From the NCBI GenBank assembly GCA_022708585.1, contig JAKIYJ010000059.1, forward strand, positions 1 through 8,085: 8,085 nucleotides of DNA. Direction: 5' to 3'. Both the position numbers and the translations under genes were made by a program. The stretch comes from Bacteroidota bacterium (GTDB lineage Bacteria; Bacteroidota; Bacteroidia; Bacteroidales; JAKIYJ01). Shown here piece after piece: positions 1 through 7,173 of this stretch (its first letter is position 1; every line of letters starts with the position of its first letter). The notes beneath the pieces were generated by a model. It was not told the DNA's origin and did no database searches. It saw nothing but the letters and a program-made list of their open reading frames with translations.

Positions 1-1700
1 GAGCCTGTACTTCTATTGCTACAAACAGCATTACAGTAATTGCACCGCCAACAGTAACATTTAGCAATATACCGGCACAATGCGAAACATCAACAACCTT
101 GGATTTAAGTACTTATGTATCTTTATCTGGTGGAACATTTTCAGGAACTGGTGTTAATGGTATTAATTTTAATGCAAGTATAGCAGGAGCCTCAGGAAGC
201 CCTCATACTATAACTTATATTGTTACCAGTGGAATTTGTACTGTAACTGCAACAAACAGCATAGTAGTGAATTCAATGCCAACGGTAACATTTAGCAATA
301 TTCCAGCCCAATGTGAAACATCAACAACATTAAACTTAAATTCTTATGTAACTCCTATTGGTGGAACATTTTCAGGCACCGGAGTTAATGGTACAAATTT
401 TAATGCAAGTGCAGCGGGAATAACAGGCAGTCCTCATACTATAACTTATACGGTTACAAATGGAGCCTGTACAGTTACAGCAACTAATAGTATTATAGTT
501 GCAGTTGGTCCACTGGTAACTTTTAGTGGTAATATTCCAGCCCAATGTGAAACATCAACAACATTGGATTTAAGTACTTATGTAACTCCTTCTGGCGGAA
601 CATTTTCGGGCGCTGGAGTTAATGGTACAAATTTTAATGCAAGTGTAGCAGGAGCATCGGGAAGTCCACATATTATAACTTATTCTGTTTCAAATGGAAC
701 TTGTACAGCAACAGCGACTAATGCTATAATAGTAGATGCTGTTCCAGCTATAACGTTTAGTAATATTCCAGTGCAATGTGAAACATCAACAACATTGGAT
801 TTAACTACTTATGTGACTCCTTCTGGTGGAACATTTTCAGGAACTGGAGTTAGTGGTACAAATTTTAATGCAAGTGTTGCAGGAGTGGCAGGAAGTCCGC
901 ATACTATAACGTATACTGTTGTAAATGGAGCTTGTACTGCTAGTGCAACTAACAGTATAGTAGTAAATACAGCACCTGTTGTTTCTTTTACAGGGAATTT
1001 GATCCCACAATGTGCAAATGCTACAACTTATGATTTTTCAACAGATGCTGTAGTTTCGCCTCCTGGTGGGGTGTTTTCAGGACCTGGCGTTAGTGGTACT
1101 AATTTTAATGCTTCAATGTCAGGCTCTTCTGGGACACCTGTAACTATAACATACACGTATCAGGATGCCAATCAATGCAGCAATAGTGCATTTAATACAA
1201 TTAATATTATTGCTTTACCAGTAGTAACAATAGCTACAGTAGATACATTTTATTGTATGTATAATTCTCCAGTTATCCTGTCGGGAAATCCATCGGGTGG
1301 AATATTTACAGGACCAGGTATTAATTCTAATAAGTTTGACCCTTCATTAGCCAATACAGGTGTGAATACTATCCTGTATAGTTATACCGATGTGACAACA
1401 GGGTGTTATAATGTTGACAGCATAAATTTTGTTGTTGACCAATGTCTTGAAATTGAAGATAATTTAAATAATGAAAAATTTATTATTTATCCAAATCCCG
1501 CAAAAGACAACATTACAATTAAAATCTCTGATAATTCTTTATTGGAAATATTTGACGTTTATGGACAAAAAGTTTTGGAATTGTTTGTGGCAGGAAACAA
1601 AAATAATATCGTAAATTTAAGTTCATTGTCTGCAGGTATGTATTATTTAAAAATAAATGGCAACTACTTTAAAAATAACAAATTGATAATATATAAATAA
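1..1700 (+). CDS. Secreted repeat protein with T9SS type A sorting domain (5' partial)
   Basis: This is the C-terminal 565 codons of a longer secreted protein; the frame starts at position 3 and is open to the window edge, so the true start lies upstream. Reading from position 3 gives the tail of one repeat (ACTSIATNS...), then six Ig/PKD-like units of 73-81 residues, then a linker and a C-terminal domain of about 75 residues. That domain has the T9SS type A hallmarks: YPNPAKDNITIKI, a central IFDVYGQKV strand, LSAGMYYLKI, and a basic end at the stop (1698-1700). Proteins with this tail are normally exported by Sec, moved across the outer membrane by the Por/T9SS machine, and anchored at the surface or released. 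The Gly/Ser/Thr/Asn-rich beta repeats with a conserved Cys pair suggest an adhesin-like stalk. No enzymatic domain is seen in this part; one could lie upstream. The exact role is inferred, while the secretion route is well supported. Confidence 0.9.
   Translation, partial: ACTSIATNSITVIAPPTVTFSNIPAQCETSTTLDLSTYVSLSGGTFSGTGVNGINFNASIAGASGSPHTITYIVTSGICTVTATNSIVVNSMPTVTFSNIPAQCETSTTLNLNSYVTPIGGTFSGTGVNGTNFNASAAGITGSPHTITYTVTNGACTVTATNSIIVAVGPLVTFSGNIPAQCETSTTLDLSTYVTPSGGTFSGAGVNGTNFNASVAGASGSPHIITYSVSNGTCTATATNAIIVDAVPAITFSNIPVQCETSTTLDLTTYVTPSGGTFSGTGVSGTNFNASVAGVAGSPHTITYTVVNGACTASATNSIVVNTAPVVSFTGNLIPQCANATTYDFSTDAVVSPPGGVFSGPGVSGTNFNASMSGSSGTPVTITYTYQDANQCSNSAFNTINIIALPVVTIATVDTFYCMYNSPVILSGNPSGGIFTGPGINSNKFDPSLANTGVNTILYSYTDVTTGCYNVDSINFVVDQCLEIEDNLNNEKFIIYPNPAKDNITIKISDNSLLEIFDVYGQKVLELFVAGNKNNIVNLSSLSAGMYYLKINGNYFKNNKLIIYK
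51..1439 (+). repeat. Six tandem Ig/PKD-like coding repeats
   Basis: Units begin at 51, 282, 513, 747, 978 and 1221, with lengths 231, 231, 234, 231, 243 and about 219 bp. The core pattern is V-T-F-S-N-I-P-x-Q-C-E-T-S-T-T-L, then GGTFSGTGVNGTNFNAS, AG, GSPHTITYTV, NGxCT and TNSIIV. Every unit keeps two Cys, one near the start (QC) and one in the last third (NGxC), which would suit one disulfide per unit. Units 1-4 are close to identical even in DNA: positions 297-331 and 531-565 match over 35 bases. Unit 5 is recognisable but diverged, and unit 6 keeps only the GGxFxGPGxxxxxF core and the Cys pair. The end of a further unit is seen at 3-50, so the array extends upstream. Confidence 0.92.
1473..1697 (+). 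other. T9SS type A C-terminal sorting domain (Por secretion tail)
   Basis: The last 75 residues of the repeat protein begin EKFIIYPNPAKDN and end in KLIIYK. The YPNP(A) opening, the I.I.D..G..V middle and the LSAGMYYLKI strand before a lysine-rich end are the standard marks of this family. The domain directs export across the outer membrane of Bacteroidota and is usually cleaved by the PorU-type sortase. Its presence implies that the organism has the T9SS machinery elsewhere in its genome. Confidence 0.93.
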
Positions 1701-1899
1701 AATTTTTAGATTAAACATTATATTTCAGTAATTAACTTTATTAATATTAAATTAATTATTTAATATGTTTAAAATTCATTATTTTACAGCATAAATTTTA
1801 ATATTTTCATCGTTTTATTTAAATAAATATTTTGTTTAATATCTAAAAAATACAAATAATCTTATAATAAATCAAGACAATCAAGTTTATTATTAATTT
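1701..1899. other. AT-rich intergenic spacer, possible weak terminator stem
   Basis: No open frame of note and no RNA gene is seen. An all-A/T inverted repeat, TTAAAATT at 1769-1776 and AATTTTAA at 1794-1801 with a 17-base loop, could form a weak stem. In DNA this AT-rich such stems arise easily by chance. TTAATATTAA at 1741-1750 is a perfect palindrome, again all A/T. No full TAnnTTTG box was found. The nearest are TATTTTG at 1828-1834 (one base short) and TTAATTTG at 1893-1900, which overlaps the proposed start codon of the next gene. Confidence 0.4.
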
Positions 1900-4692
1900 G
1901 TGATTTCATTGAGCAACTTGAAAAGTTTCATAAATAAATTAATAAAAATATTCAAACAATGGAATATATCTACTGAAAACAGGATATATGTTTTATTTAC
2001 TGTATGTGCTGTTGCAGTAGTGATTTGTGGTATATATTATTATACTAATATACGTCAACCTCTTTCACCAGTTATAAATGCTATCCCACCCGAACCCGCT
2101 TTAATTTTGCATTGTAATAATACAATGAATTTATTTACCAGTATTCTTAAAGAAGATAATATTTGTAAAGCAATCTTCGGTTTTAAAAATAGCAGAAAAA
2201 TTTATAATATAGGATTTTTTTATTCATCAATTATTGCAGATAATAATATTAAAAAAATTATTTCTGAAAAACCCTTATTAATTGTTGGATATAATGATGA
2301 TAAAAAAGGGAATAATTTATTGTTCCTCATATCTTTGTTCGATAATAAACAGGAAAAAAATATTAAAAATTTTTTGAGTATACTTACTGGTTCAATTAAA
2401 CATCACAGAAATGTGATTTCTGATAAAGCTGACATATATAGTCTAACATTTCAACATAATAAGCAAAAGCTATTTTGGACTGTGCATAAAGGTGTTTTCA
2501 CTTCAAGTCTTGATTCATCTTTAGTTGTAAAATCAATATTTCAACTTGATAATTATGATTCATCATTAATTAATGATAAAACTTTTAAAAAAATTTATAA
2601 TTCTGTTGGTAAAAAAGTAGATGCAAACCTTTTTATTAATAGTAGCAGTTTTGTGAATGTTTGTAAAAATTATGTAAATGAAAAATATTATAAATATTTA
2701 TCAGCGGTTCAAAACTTTGCTGGATGGTCTGCTCTTGATATAAATGTGAAAGCAAATTCCCTTATTTTTAATGGTTTTACAGTGGCTCCTGACAGTTTAA
2801 TGTTTGCCGGTCTTTTTAATAATCAAAAAACTTCACAGATTAAGATAACTTCCTTTATTCCATACAATACTTCGATGATGCTTTATTTTGGCATTAACAA
2901 TTTTTTGTCTTTTTATCCTAATCTTAAAACGTTTCATCTAAATAATAAATTGATTGATAACAATTATGATTTGATTAAACAAAAATGTGATTCTGCTGGT
3001 TTTGATATAGAAACTGCATTAGTTGATATTATGGGTAAGGAATATGCTCTTGTATCTACTGCTACTGATAATAAGAATTTATATGATAATATATATGCAG
3101 TTTTTAATGTTTCGGATAGCATATTGGCACGACAAACTTTACAAAGTCTTTCTAAATTATTCTCCTGCAAATCTTTTAAAACAGATACCTTGATTCAAAA
3201 AAATTTTTTATATGGATGTATTGATTTGCCATCTTTAGTTCCAGCTTTTTTCGGGCAAACATTTTCGTCAATATCACATAATTATTTTGTTTTGTATAAA
3301 GATTTTATAATTTTTGGAAATAGTGTAGAAAGTCTGAAAAAAATAATGGCTTATGTTGAAACAGGTAAAACATTGCAAACAAATCCTAATTTTACTCATT
3401 TTTCGGATAATATTACCAATGAATCCAATATGTTTTTATATTGTAACATACGGAAATTTATTGGTGTTTTTAAAGATTTTTTTAATTTAAAAATACAAAA
3501 TCAGATCAATGAAAATTTAAAATCAGTGAAAAATTTTGAAGCCTTTGCTATTCAGTTTTATAATAAAGATAATTTGCTTTATACCAACCTGTGTCTTAAA
3601 CATAATCCGGCTTATATAGAAGAAAATCCTGCTCTGTGGGAAGTTATGCTTGATACTATTGCATCTTCTATTCCGTATGTATTTAAAAATAATATTGATA
3701 ATTCGATAAATGTACTTATATTTGATATTAATAATGTTCTTTATTCTATAAATAGAACAGGACAAATAATATGGAAAATACAACTGCCTGAAAAAATTAT
3801 TAGTCATATTTATTCTGTTGATATTAATAAGAAAGGCGAAATTTTTTATGTTTTCAATTCTGAAAAAAAATTATATGTTATCGACAATAAAGGGCAGTTG
3901 CTTAAAGGTTATCCTCTTAATTTACCATCAGAAGCGTCAGCAGGTATGTCTGTTTTTGATTATTATAACAAAAAAGACTATCGTATTATAATTCCATTAA
4001 AAAATAAAAAAATAATAAATATTAATTTCAAGGGAGAAAATATATTTGGCTGGGAAATCCCATTACTTGATGCAGTTGCTAATAATAATGTATCTCATTT
4101 TAAAATTGCAGGTAATGATATTCTTGCAGTTTCTACTTCAAAAGGAACAGTTTATATTTTAAACAAAAGAGGAGGAATTATATTTTCATCGGCTGGTAAA
4201 ATGAAAATTGCTGATAAAACAGTCTTTTATGCAGATGATAAAAATTTATTTTTTGCTGCTACCGATGGTAAAATATACAGCATTGATACTTATGGACACG
4301 TGAAAAATATTAGTGTTTACAAATATTCTCCGAATAATTTTAATTTTCTTTTGTGTGATATGGATAATAATGGTAAAAATGATTTTGTGTTTATTGATAA
4401 AGGAAAATTAAATATTTATGATTATTCATATAAATTGATATATTCTTATGATGAAAAGCCAGAATTAAAAAATAAAATTTTTATTTCCGGAAGTAAGAAA
4501 AAACCTGTATTAATAATTCCAACAGTTAATAATTATTTTCAGTTTTTTAATTATAAAGGTATTATTAAAATAGATTATCCTGTTACTGGCAGTGAGGTTT
4601 ATACCACAGGTATTTTTGATGAAGATAATTCAATAAATTTTGTAACTAGTAAGGGGAAAAATATTTATTATTATTTGTTCAAGTATAATTAA
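1900..4692 (+). CDS. Membrane-anchored DUF3352-like protein with C-terminal beta-propeller
   Basis: This 930-residue protein has unknown function. Residues 1-28 are basic (several Lys, one Arg) and precede one hydrophobic segment at about 29-48 (YVLFTVCAVAVVICGIYYY), predicting N-in topology with the rest in the periplasm. Residues of about 58-595 resemble DUF3352-type proteins of Bacteroidota. Supporting features are an opening INAIPPEPALILHC, a middle MGKEYALVST, and a block in which NYFVLYKDFIIFGNSVESLKK is followed by a NPNFTHF...NMFLYCNIRKF stretch. Residues of about 604-930 form seven or eight short beta-repeats of the kind V-Y-I-L-N-K-x-G-x-I, read as a PQQ/WD40-like propeller. One repeat carries a DxDxNGxxD motif (820-828), like the calcium loops of FG-GAP repeats. 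The start is uncertain: no ATG lies in frame before the membrane segment, so GTG 1900 is used, with TTG 1909 and TTG 1918 as alternatives; TAA at 1894 bounds the frame. Domain family assignment is from memory of the pattern and is moderate. Confidence 0.85.
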   Translation: MISLSNLKSFINKLIKIFKQWNISTENRIYVLFTVCAVAVVICGIYYYTNIRQPLSPVINAIPPEPALILHCNNTMNLFTSILKEDNICKAIFGFKNSRKIYNIGFFYSSIIADNNIKKIISEKPLLIVGYNDDKKGNNLLFLISLFDNKQEKNIKNFLSILTGSIKHHRNVISDKADIYSLTFQHNKQKLFWTVHKGVFTSSLDSSLVVKSIFQLDNYDSSLINDKTFKKIYNSVGKKVDANLFINSSSFVNVCKNYVNEKYYKYLSAVQNFAGWSALDINVKANSLIFNGFTVAPDSLMFAGLFNNQKTSQIKITSFIPYNTSMMLYFGINNFLSFYPNLKTFHLNNKLIDNNYDLIKQKCDSAGFDIETALVDIMGKEYALVSTATDNKNLYDNIYAVFNVSDSILARQTLQSLSKLFSCKSFKTDTLIQKNFLYGCIDLPSLVPAFFGQTFSSISHNYFVLYKDFIIFGNSVESLKKIMAYVETGKTLQTNPNFTHFSDNITNESNMFLYCNIRKFIGVFKDFFNLKIQNQINENLKSVKNFEAFAIQFYNKDNLLYTNLCLKHNPAYIEENPALWEVMLDTIASSIPYVFKNNIDNSINVLIFDINNVLYSINRTGQIIWKIQLPEKIISHIYSVDINKKGEIFYVFNSEKKLYVIDNKGQLLKGYPLNLPSEASAGMSVFDYYNKKDYRIIIPLKNKKIININFKGENIFGWEIPLLDAVANNNVSHFKIAGNDILAVSTSKGTVYILNKRGGIIFSSAGKMKIADKTVFYADDKNLFFAATDGKIYSIDTYGHVKNISVYKYSPNNFNFLLCDMDNNGKNDFVFIDKGKLNIYDYSYKLIYSYDEKPELKNKIFISGSKKKPVLIIPTVNNYFQFFNYKGIIKIDYPVTGSEVYTTGIFDEDNSINFVTSKGKNIYYYLFKYN

Positions 4693-5026
4693 TTTTTTGG
4701 GGTGTTGAATCGTTTTGACTTTTATTAAAATATAGATAAATTTAATTTGTATACTTTTTGGAGCGAATTCATAAACGGAAACAATAAACCCCAGTTAATT
4801 TATTTATCTCGCCGTAAAGGCTGAAATTGTAATGATGAATAATTATTTGATAATGCTTATTAAATGATGTTATTAATAAAAATTGTAAATTCATTGTTAT
4901 AAACAAACATAATATTATATTGATATAAAAAAATTGAATTTATCGTTTAATACCATATTTGAAAATAATGATTTTATAATTTTTAAAGCAGATAATAATT
5001 CCCCAAAATAATTGTTGAAAAAATAA

Positions 5027-5072
5027 TAGTCTGTAATTTAATAGATTACAATTAAAATTGAATAAAAGACTA
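5027..5072. promoter_or_regulatory. Nested inverted repeats upstream of carboxylase promoter
   Basis: Three complementary pairs are nested within 46 bp. TAGTC (5027-5031) pairs with GACTA (5068-5072). Inside it TGTAAT (5032-5037) pairs with ATTACA (5045-5050), and CAATT (5049-5053) mirrors AATTG (5056-5060). The block ends 20 bp before the -7 box, where an operator or activator site could sit. The AT content makes chance a real alternative. Confidence 0.25.
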
Positions 5073-5091
5073 AAAATGAAATTGCTTTTAT

Positions 5092-5099
5092 TATCTTTG
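5092..5099 (+). promoter_or_regulatory. Bacteroidota-type -7 promoter box for carboxylase operon
   Basis: TATCTTTG matches the Bacteroidota primary sigma factor -7 consensus TAnnTTTG at every fixed position. It lies 44 bp before the ATG at 5144, giving a predicted short leader of roughly 35-40 nt. No TTG is found at the usual -33 spacing; the nearest are at 5082-5084 and 5058-5060, too close and too far. The box alone is therefore the evidence. Confidence 0.55.
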
Positions 5100-5143
5100 T
5101 AAACTTTTTAATAAAAAACGGAAGTTTAACTAAAGATGATATT

Positions 5144-6691
5144 ATGTCATTAAGGCAAAAAACTTTAGAGCTTCAGAAAAGAATGCATAATGCATTAGAG
5201 GGGGGTGGTACACAAGCAATAGAAAAGCAAAAAGCCACGGGTAAAAAAACTGCTCGTGAAAGGATACTTACATTATTGGATCCAAATTCTTTTCATGAAT
5301 ATGATTTATTTGTTGAGCATGCGGGTAAGGACTTTGATATGGATAAAAAATACTTACCTGGAGATGGTGTAATAACGGGCACTGGTACTATAAATGGGTA
5401 TCCAGTTTGTATTTATGCTCAGGATTTCACTGTAGCCGGAGGGTCTTTAGGTTATATGCATGCTAAAAAGATTACTAAAATAATGGATCAGGCTATGAAA
5501 CTTAAAGTACCTATTATTGGTATTAATGATTCAGGCGGAGCCAGAATTCAGGAAGGAGTTAATTCTCTTGCCGGTTATGGTGAAATATTTTATCGCAATA
5601 CACAAGCATCAGGGGTGATTCCACAAATATCGGTTATTTTAGGTCCATGTGCCGGCGGAGCTGTTTATTCTCCTGCTTTAACTGATTTTGTTTTTGTAGT
5701 TGATAAAATTTCCAAGATGTTCATTACCGGTCCTGAAGTTATTAAAACCGTATTGGGAGAAGAAATTTCAATGGAAGAACTTGGCGGTGCAAGGGTTCAA
5801 TCGGAAATATCAGGGAATGCACATTTTTTTGCATTAAGTGAGGATGAATGTTTTGAACAAATTAAGAAACTTGTAAGTTATATTCCCTGGAACAATACGA
5901 AAACTGCTGAGTCTTTTCCCAGTAAATCTCCTAAAACAAAAGAATACAAGATATCATCAATTTTTCCTACTGATTCAAAACAACCTTATGATGTTCGGGA
6001 TATTATAAAAGCTGTTGCAGATGATTCAGAATTTTTAGAAGTACAGGAATTATTTGCTCCTAATATTGTTATTGGGTTTGGCAGAATTGATGGTAAAAGT
6101 GTCGGTTTTGTTGCCAATCAACCATTAGTGCTTGCCGGGGTACTTGATGTTGATTCTTCTGATAAAGCGGCCAGATTTATTAGATTTTGTGATGCATTTA
6201 ATATTCCCTTAGTTACTTTTGTTGATTTGCCAGGTTATTTACCAGGAGTTGATCAAGAACATGCTGGCGTGATTCGTCACGGGGCTAAAATACTTTATGC
6301 TTATTCAGAAGCAACTGTTCCAAAAATAACTGTTATACTTCGTAAGGCGTATGGAGGTGGTTATATAGCAATGTGTTCTCATCATCTTAAAGCCGACTTT
6401 GTTTTTGCATGGCCAACAGCTGAAATTGCTGTTATGGGACCAGAAGGTGCCGCCAAAATTATTTTTAAAAATGAAATCCAAAATGCAGAAAACCCCGAAG
6501 AAATGCGTAAATTAAAGATAAAAGAATATCAGGAAAAATTTGCCAATCCTTATGTGGCTGCTGCTTATGGTTATATAGATGCTGTTATTGAACCGGGACA
6601 AACAAGAAACATGTTAATACATGCATTAAAAATTTCTGTTTCTAAAACTGAAAGTCATCTTCCCAAAAAACATGGAATACCACCATTTTAA
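5144..6691 (+). CDS. Acyl-CoA carboxylase / methylmalonyl-CoA decarboxylase carboxyltransferase subunit
   Basis: The 515-residue product is full length for the PccB/MmdA carboxyltransferase family. It moves a carboxyl group between biotin on a carrier protein and an acyl-CoA, probably propionyl-CoA/(S)-methylmalonyl-CoA, in the cytoplasm. It has two crotonase-fold halves. The N-half carries DSGGARIQEG (129-137) and GPCAGGAVYSPA (167-178), the loops that form an oxyanion hole and bind acyl-CoA. The C-half carries DLPGYLPGVDQEHAGVIRHG (361-380) and RKAYGGGYIAM (400-410), which serve the biotin side, then FAWPTAEIAVMGPEGAAKIIF (421-441). Residue 408 is Ile where propionyl-CoA carboxylases of the human PCCB type have Asp; Ile with MGPEGAA is more like decarboxylase/transcarboxylase relatives. 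ATG 5144 fits the family N-terminus and lies 44 bp after the -7 box. The biotin carrier gene follows after 34 bp. Family certain; decarboxylase versus carboxylase role unresolved, so no symbol is given. Confidence 0.95.
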   Translation: MSLRQKTLELQKRMHNALEGGGTQAIEKQKATGKKTARERILTLLDPNSFHEYDLFVEHAGKDFDMDKKYLPGDGVITGTGTINGYPVCIYAQDFTVAGGSLGYMHAKKITKIMDQAMKLKVPIIGINDSGGARIQEGVNSLAGYGEIFYRNTQASGVIPQISVILGPCAGGAVYSPALTDFVFVVDKISKMFITGPEVIKTVLGEEISMEELGGARVQSEISGNAHFFALSEDECFEQIKKLVSYIPWNNTKTAESFPSKSPKTKEYKISSIFPTDSKQPYDVRDIIKAVADDSEFLEVQELFAPNIVIGFGRIDGKSVGFVANQPLVLAGVLDVDSSDKAARFIRFCDAFNIPLVTFVDLPGYLPGVDQEHAGVIRHGAKILYAYSEATVPKITVILRKAYGGGYIAMCSHHLKADFVFAWPTAEIAVMGPEGAAKIIFKNEIQNAENPEEMRKLKIKEYQEKFANPYVAAAYGYIDAVIEPGQTRNMLIHALKISVSKTESHLPKKHGIPPF

Positions 6692-6725
6692 TTAATACCA
6701 CCATCATTTATTAAAAAATAATAAA

Positions 6726-7055
6726 ATGGATGAAAATTCAAACCCTAAAACTAAATATAGTGTTCTTGAAATAGGTGAAGTAAAGTATAATACTTTGTTT
6801 ACTAAAAAATATTTAAATCGTAAGCCTTATATACCTAAAAATCCAAAGCAAATTGTATCATTTATACCTGGTATTATAAAAAAAATTTATGTAAAAACAG
6901 GTAGTAAGGTTAAAGCCGGCGATAAATTATTGGTCCTTGAAGCTATGAAAATGAATAATGATATTATTGCACAAACGTCGGGTAAAATCCAAAAAATTAA
7001 TGTTAAAACAGGAGATCATGTTCCTAAAAATTTTGTTCTTGTTGAAATAAAATAG
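6726..7055 (+). CDS. Biotin carboxyl carrier protein (biotin/lipoyl-binding subunit)
   Basis: This small cytoplasmic protein (109 residues) carries covalently bound biotin and shuttles CO2 to the carboxyltransferase encoded just upstream. The biotinyl domain spans about 40-109. EAMKM (72-76) marks Lys75 as the biotinylated residue, 34 residues from the C-terminus as usual for the family. The flanking pattern also fits: FIPGIIKKIYVKTGSKVKAGDKL before it, and the mirrored half GKIQKINVKTGDHV after it. Residues 1-40 are basic and lack the long Ala/Pro-rich linker seen in many decarboxylase carrier subunits. The gene lies 34 bp after the carboxyltransferase with no terminator in between, so cotranscription is likely. 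A biotin carboxylase partner gene is not in the window. The TAG stop is followed by an 8-T run (7056-7063), but no strong hairpin precedes it. Confidence 0.95.
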   Translation: MDENSNPKTKYSVLEIGEVKYNTLFTKKYLNRKPYIPKNPKQIVSFIPGIIKKIYVKTGSKVKAGDKLLVLEAMKMNNDIIAQTSGKIQKINVKTGDHVPKNFVLVEIK

Positions 7056-7149
7056 TTTTTTTTACTCAACAAGATAACTGTATTAATAAATTCATCAGGG
7101 TAATTACTCATTTTTTCTGTTATTTTTTTTAATTCTACCATAGTTTTAT

Positions 7150-7170
7150 ATTGAAATTTAAATTTTCAAT
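7150..7170. promoter_or_regulatory. Inverted repeat just before comM-like start
   Basis: ATTGAAA (7150-7156) and TTTCAAT (7164-7170) are perfect 7-bp complementary arms around TTTAAAT, ending three bases before the ATG at 7174. The site could be an operator or a hairpin in the leader that covers the start. Just upstream, TAGTTTTA (7141-7148) matches the -7 box TAnnTTTG except for the last base. Both are weak in such AT-rich DNA. Confidence 0.3.
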
Positions 7171-7173
7171 ACT

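Larger units (their letters stand above)
4693..5143. other. Long intergenic region with GC-richer islet and promoter
   Basis: This spacer has no convincing gene. Positions 4761-4830 are about 36% G+C (25 of 70), while 4831-4980 are about 13% (20 of 150). The islet includes a small GCC-gtaaa-GGC hairpin (4811-4821). TGGGGT at 4698-4703 and its complement ACCCCA at 4788-4793 bracket the first part, about 85 bases apart. A frame with no ATG runs 4729-4824 and ends YLSRRKG-stop; coding is doubtful. The downstream part holds inverted repeats (5027-5072) and a promoter (5092-5099), listed separately. Confidence 0.5.

Noticed and set aside
99..101. TTG as the start codon of the repeat protein
   Set aside because: The frame is open to position 3 and encodes the same repeat pattern before this codon, so it is an internal Leu of a gene that begins before the window.
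51..977. Regular repeats of about 231 bp as a CRISPR or satellite array
   Set aside because: The whole unit repeats rather than short repeats with unique spacers, and the reading frame is kept throughout with protein-level conservation; these are coding domain repeats.
2964..3807. Minus-strand open frames inside the 930-residue gene (2964-3170 and 3523-3807)
   Set aside because: They are antisense to a strongly coding frame, low in complexity or without recognisable family features, and are expected by chance.
4698..4793. TGGGGT/ACCCCA as terminal inverted repeats of a miniature mobile element
   Set aside because: Only six bases match firmly, no flanking target duplication is evident and there is no second copy in the window; not enough to call an element.
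4729..4824. Short frame ending YLSRRKG as a small protein gene
   Set aside because: It has no ATG, begins directly after a stop with only ATA or TTG as possible starts, and no leader signal is seen; kept only as part of the GC-richer islet observation.
7056..7063. Run of eight T as a rho-independent terminator after the biotin carrier gene
   Set aside because: No stable G+C-containing hairpin precedes the run; T runs are common in this AT-rich sequence.
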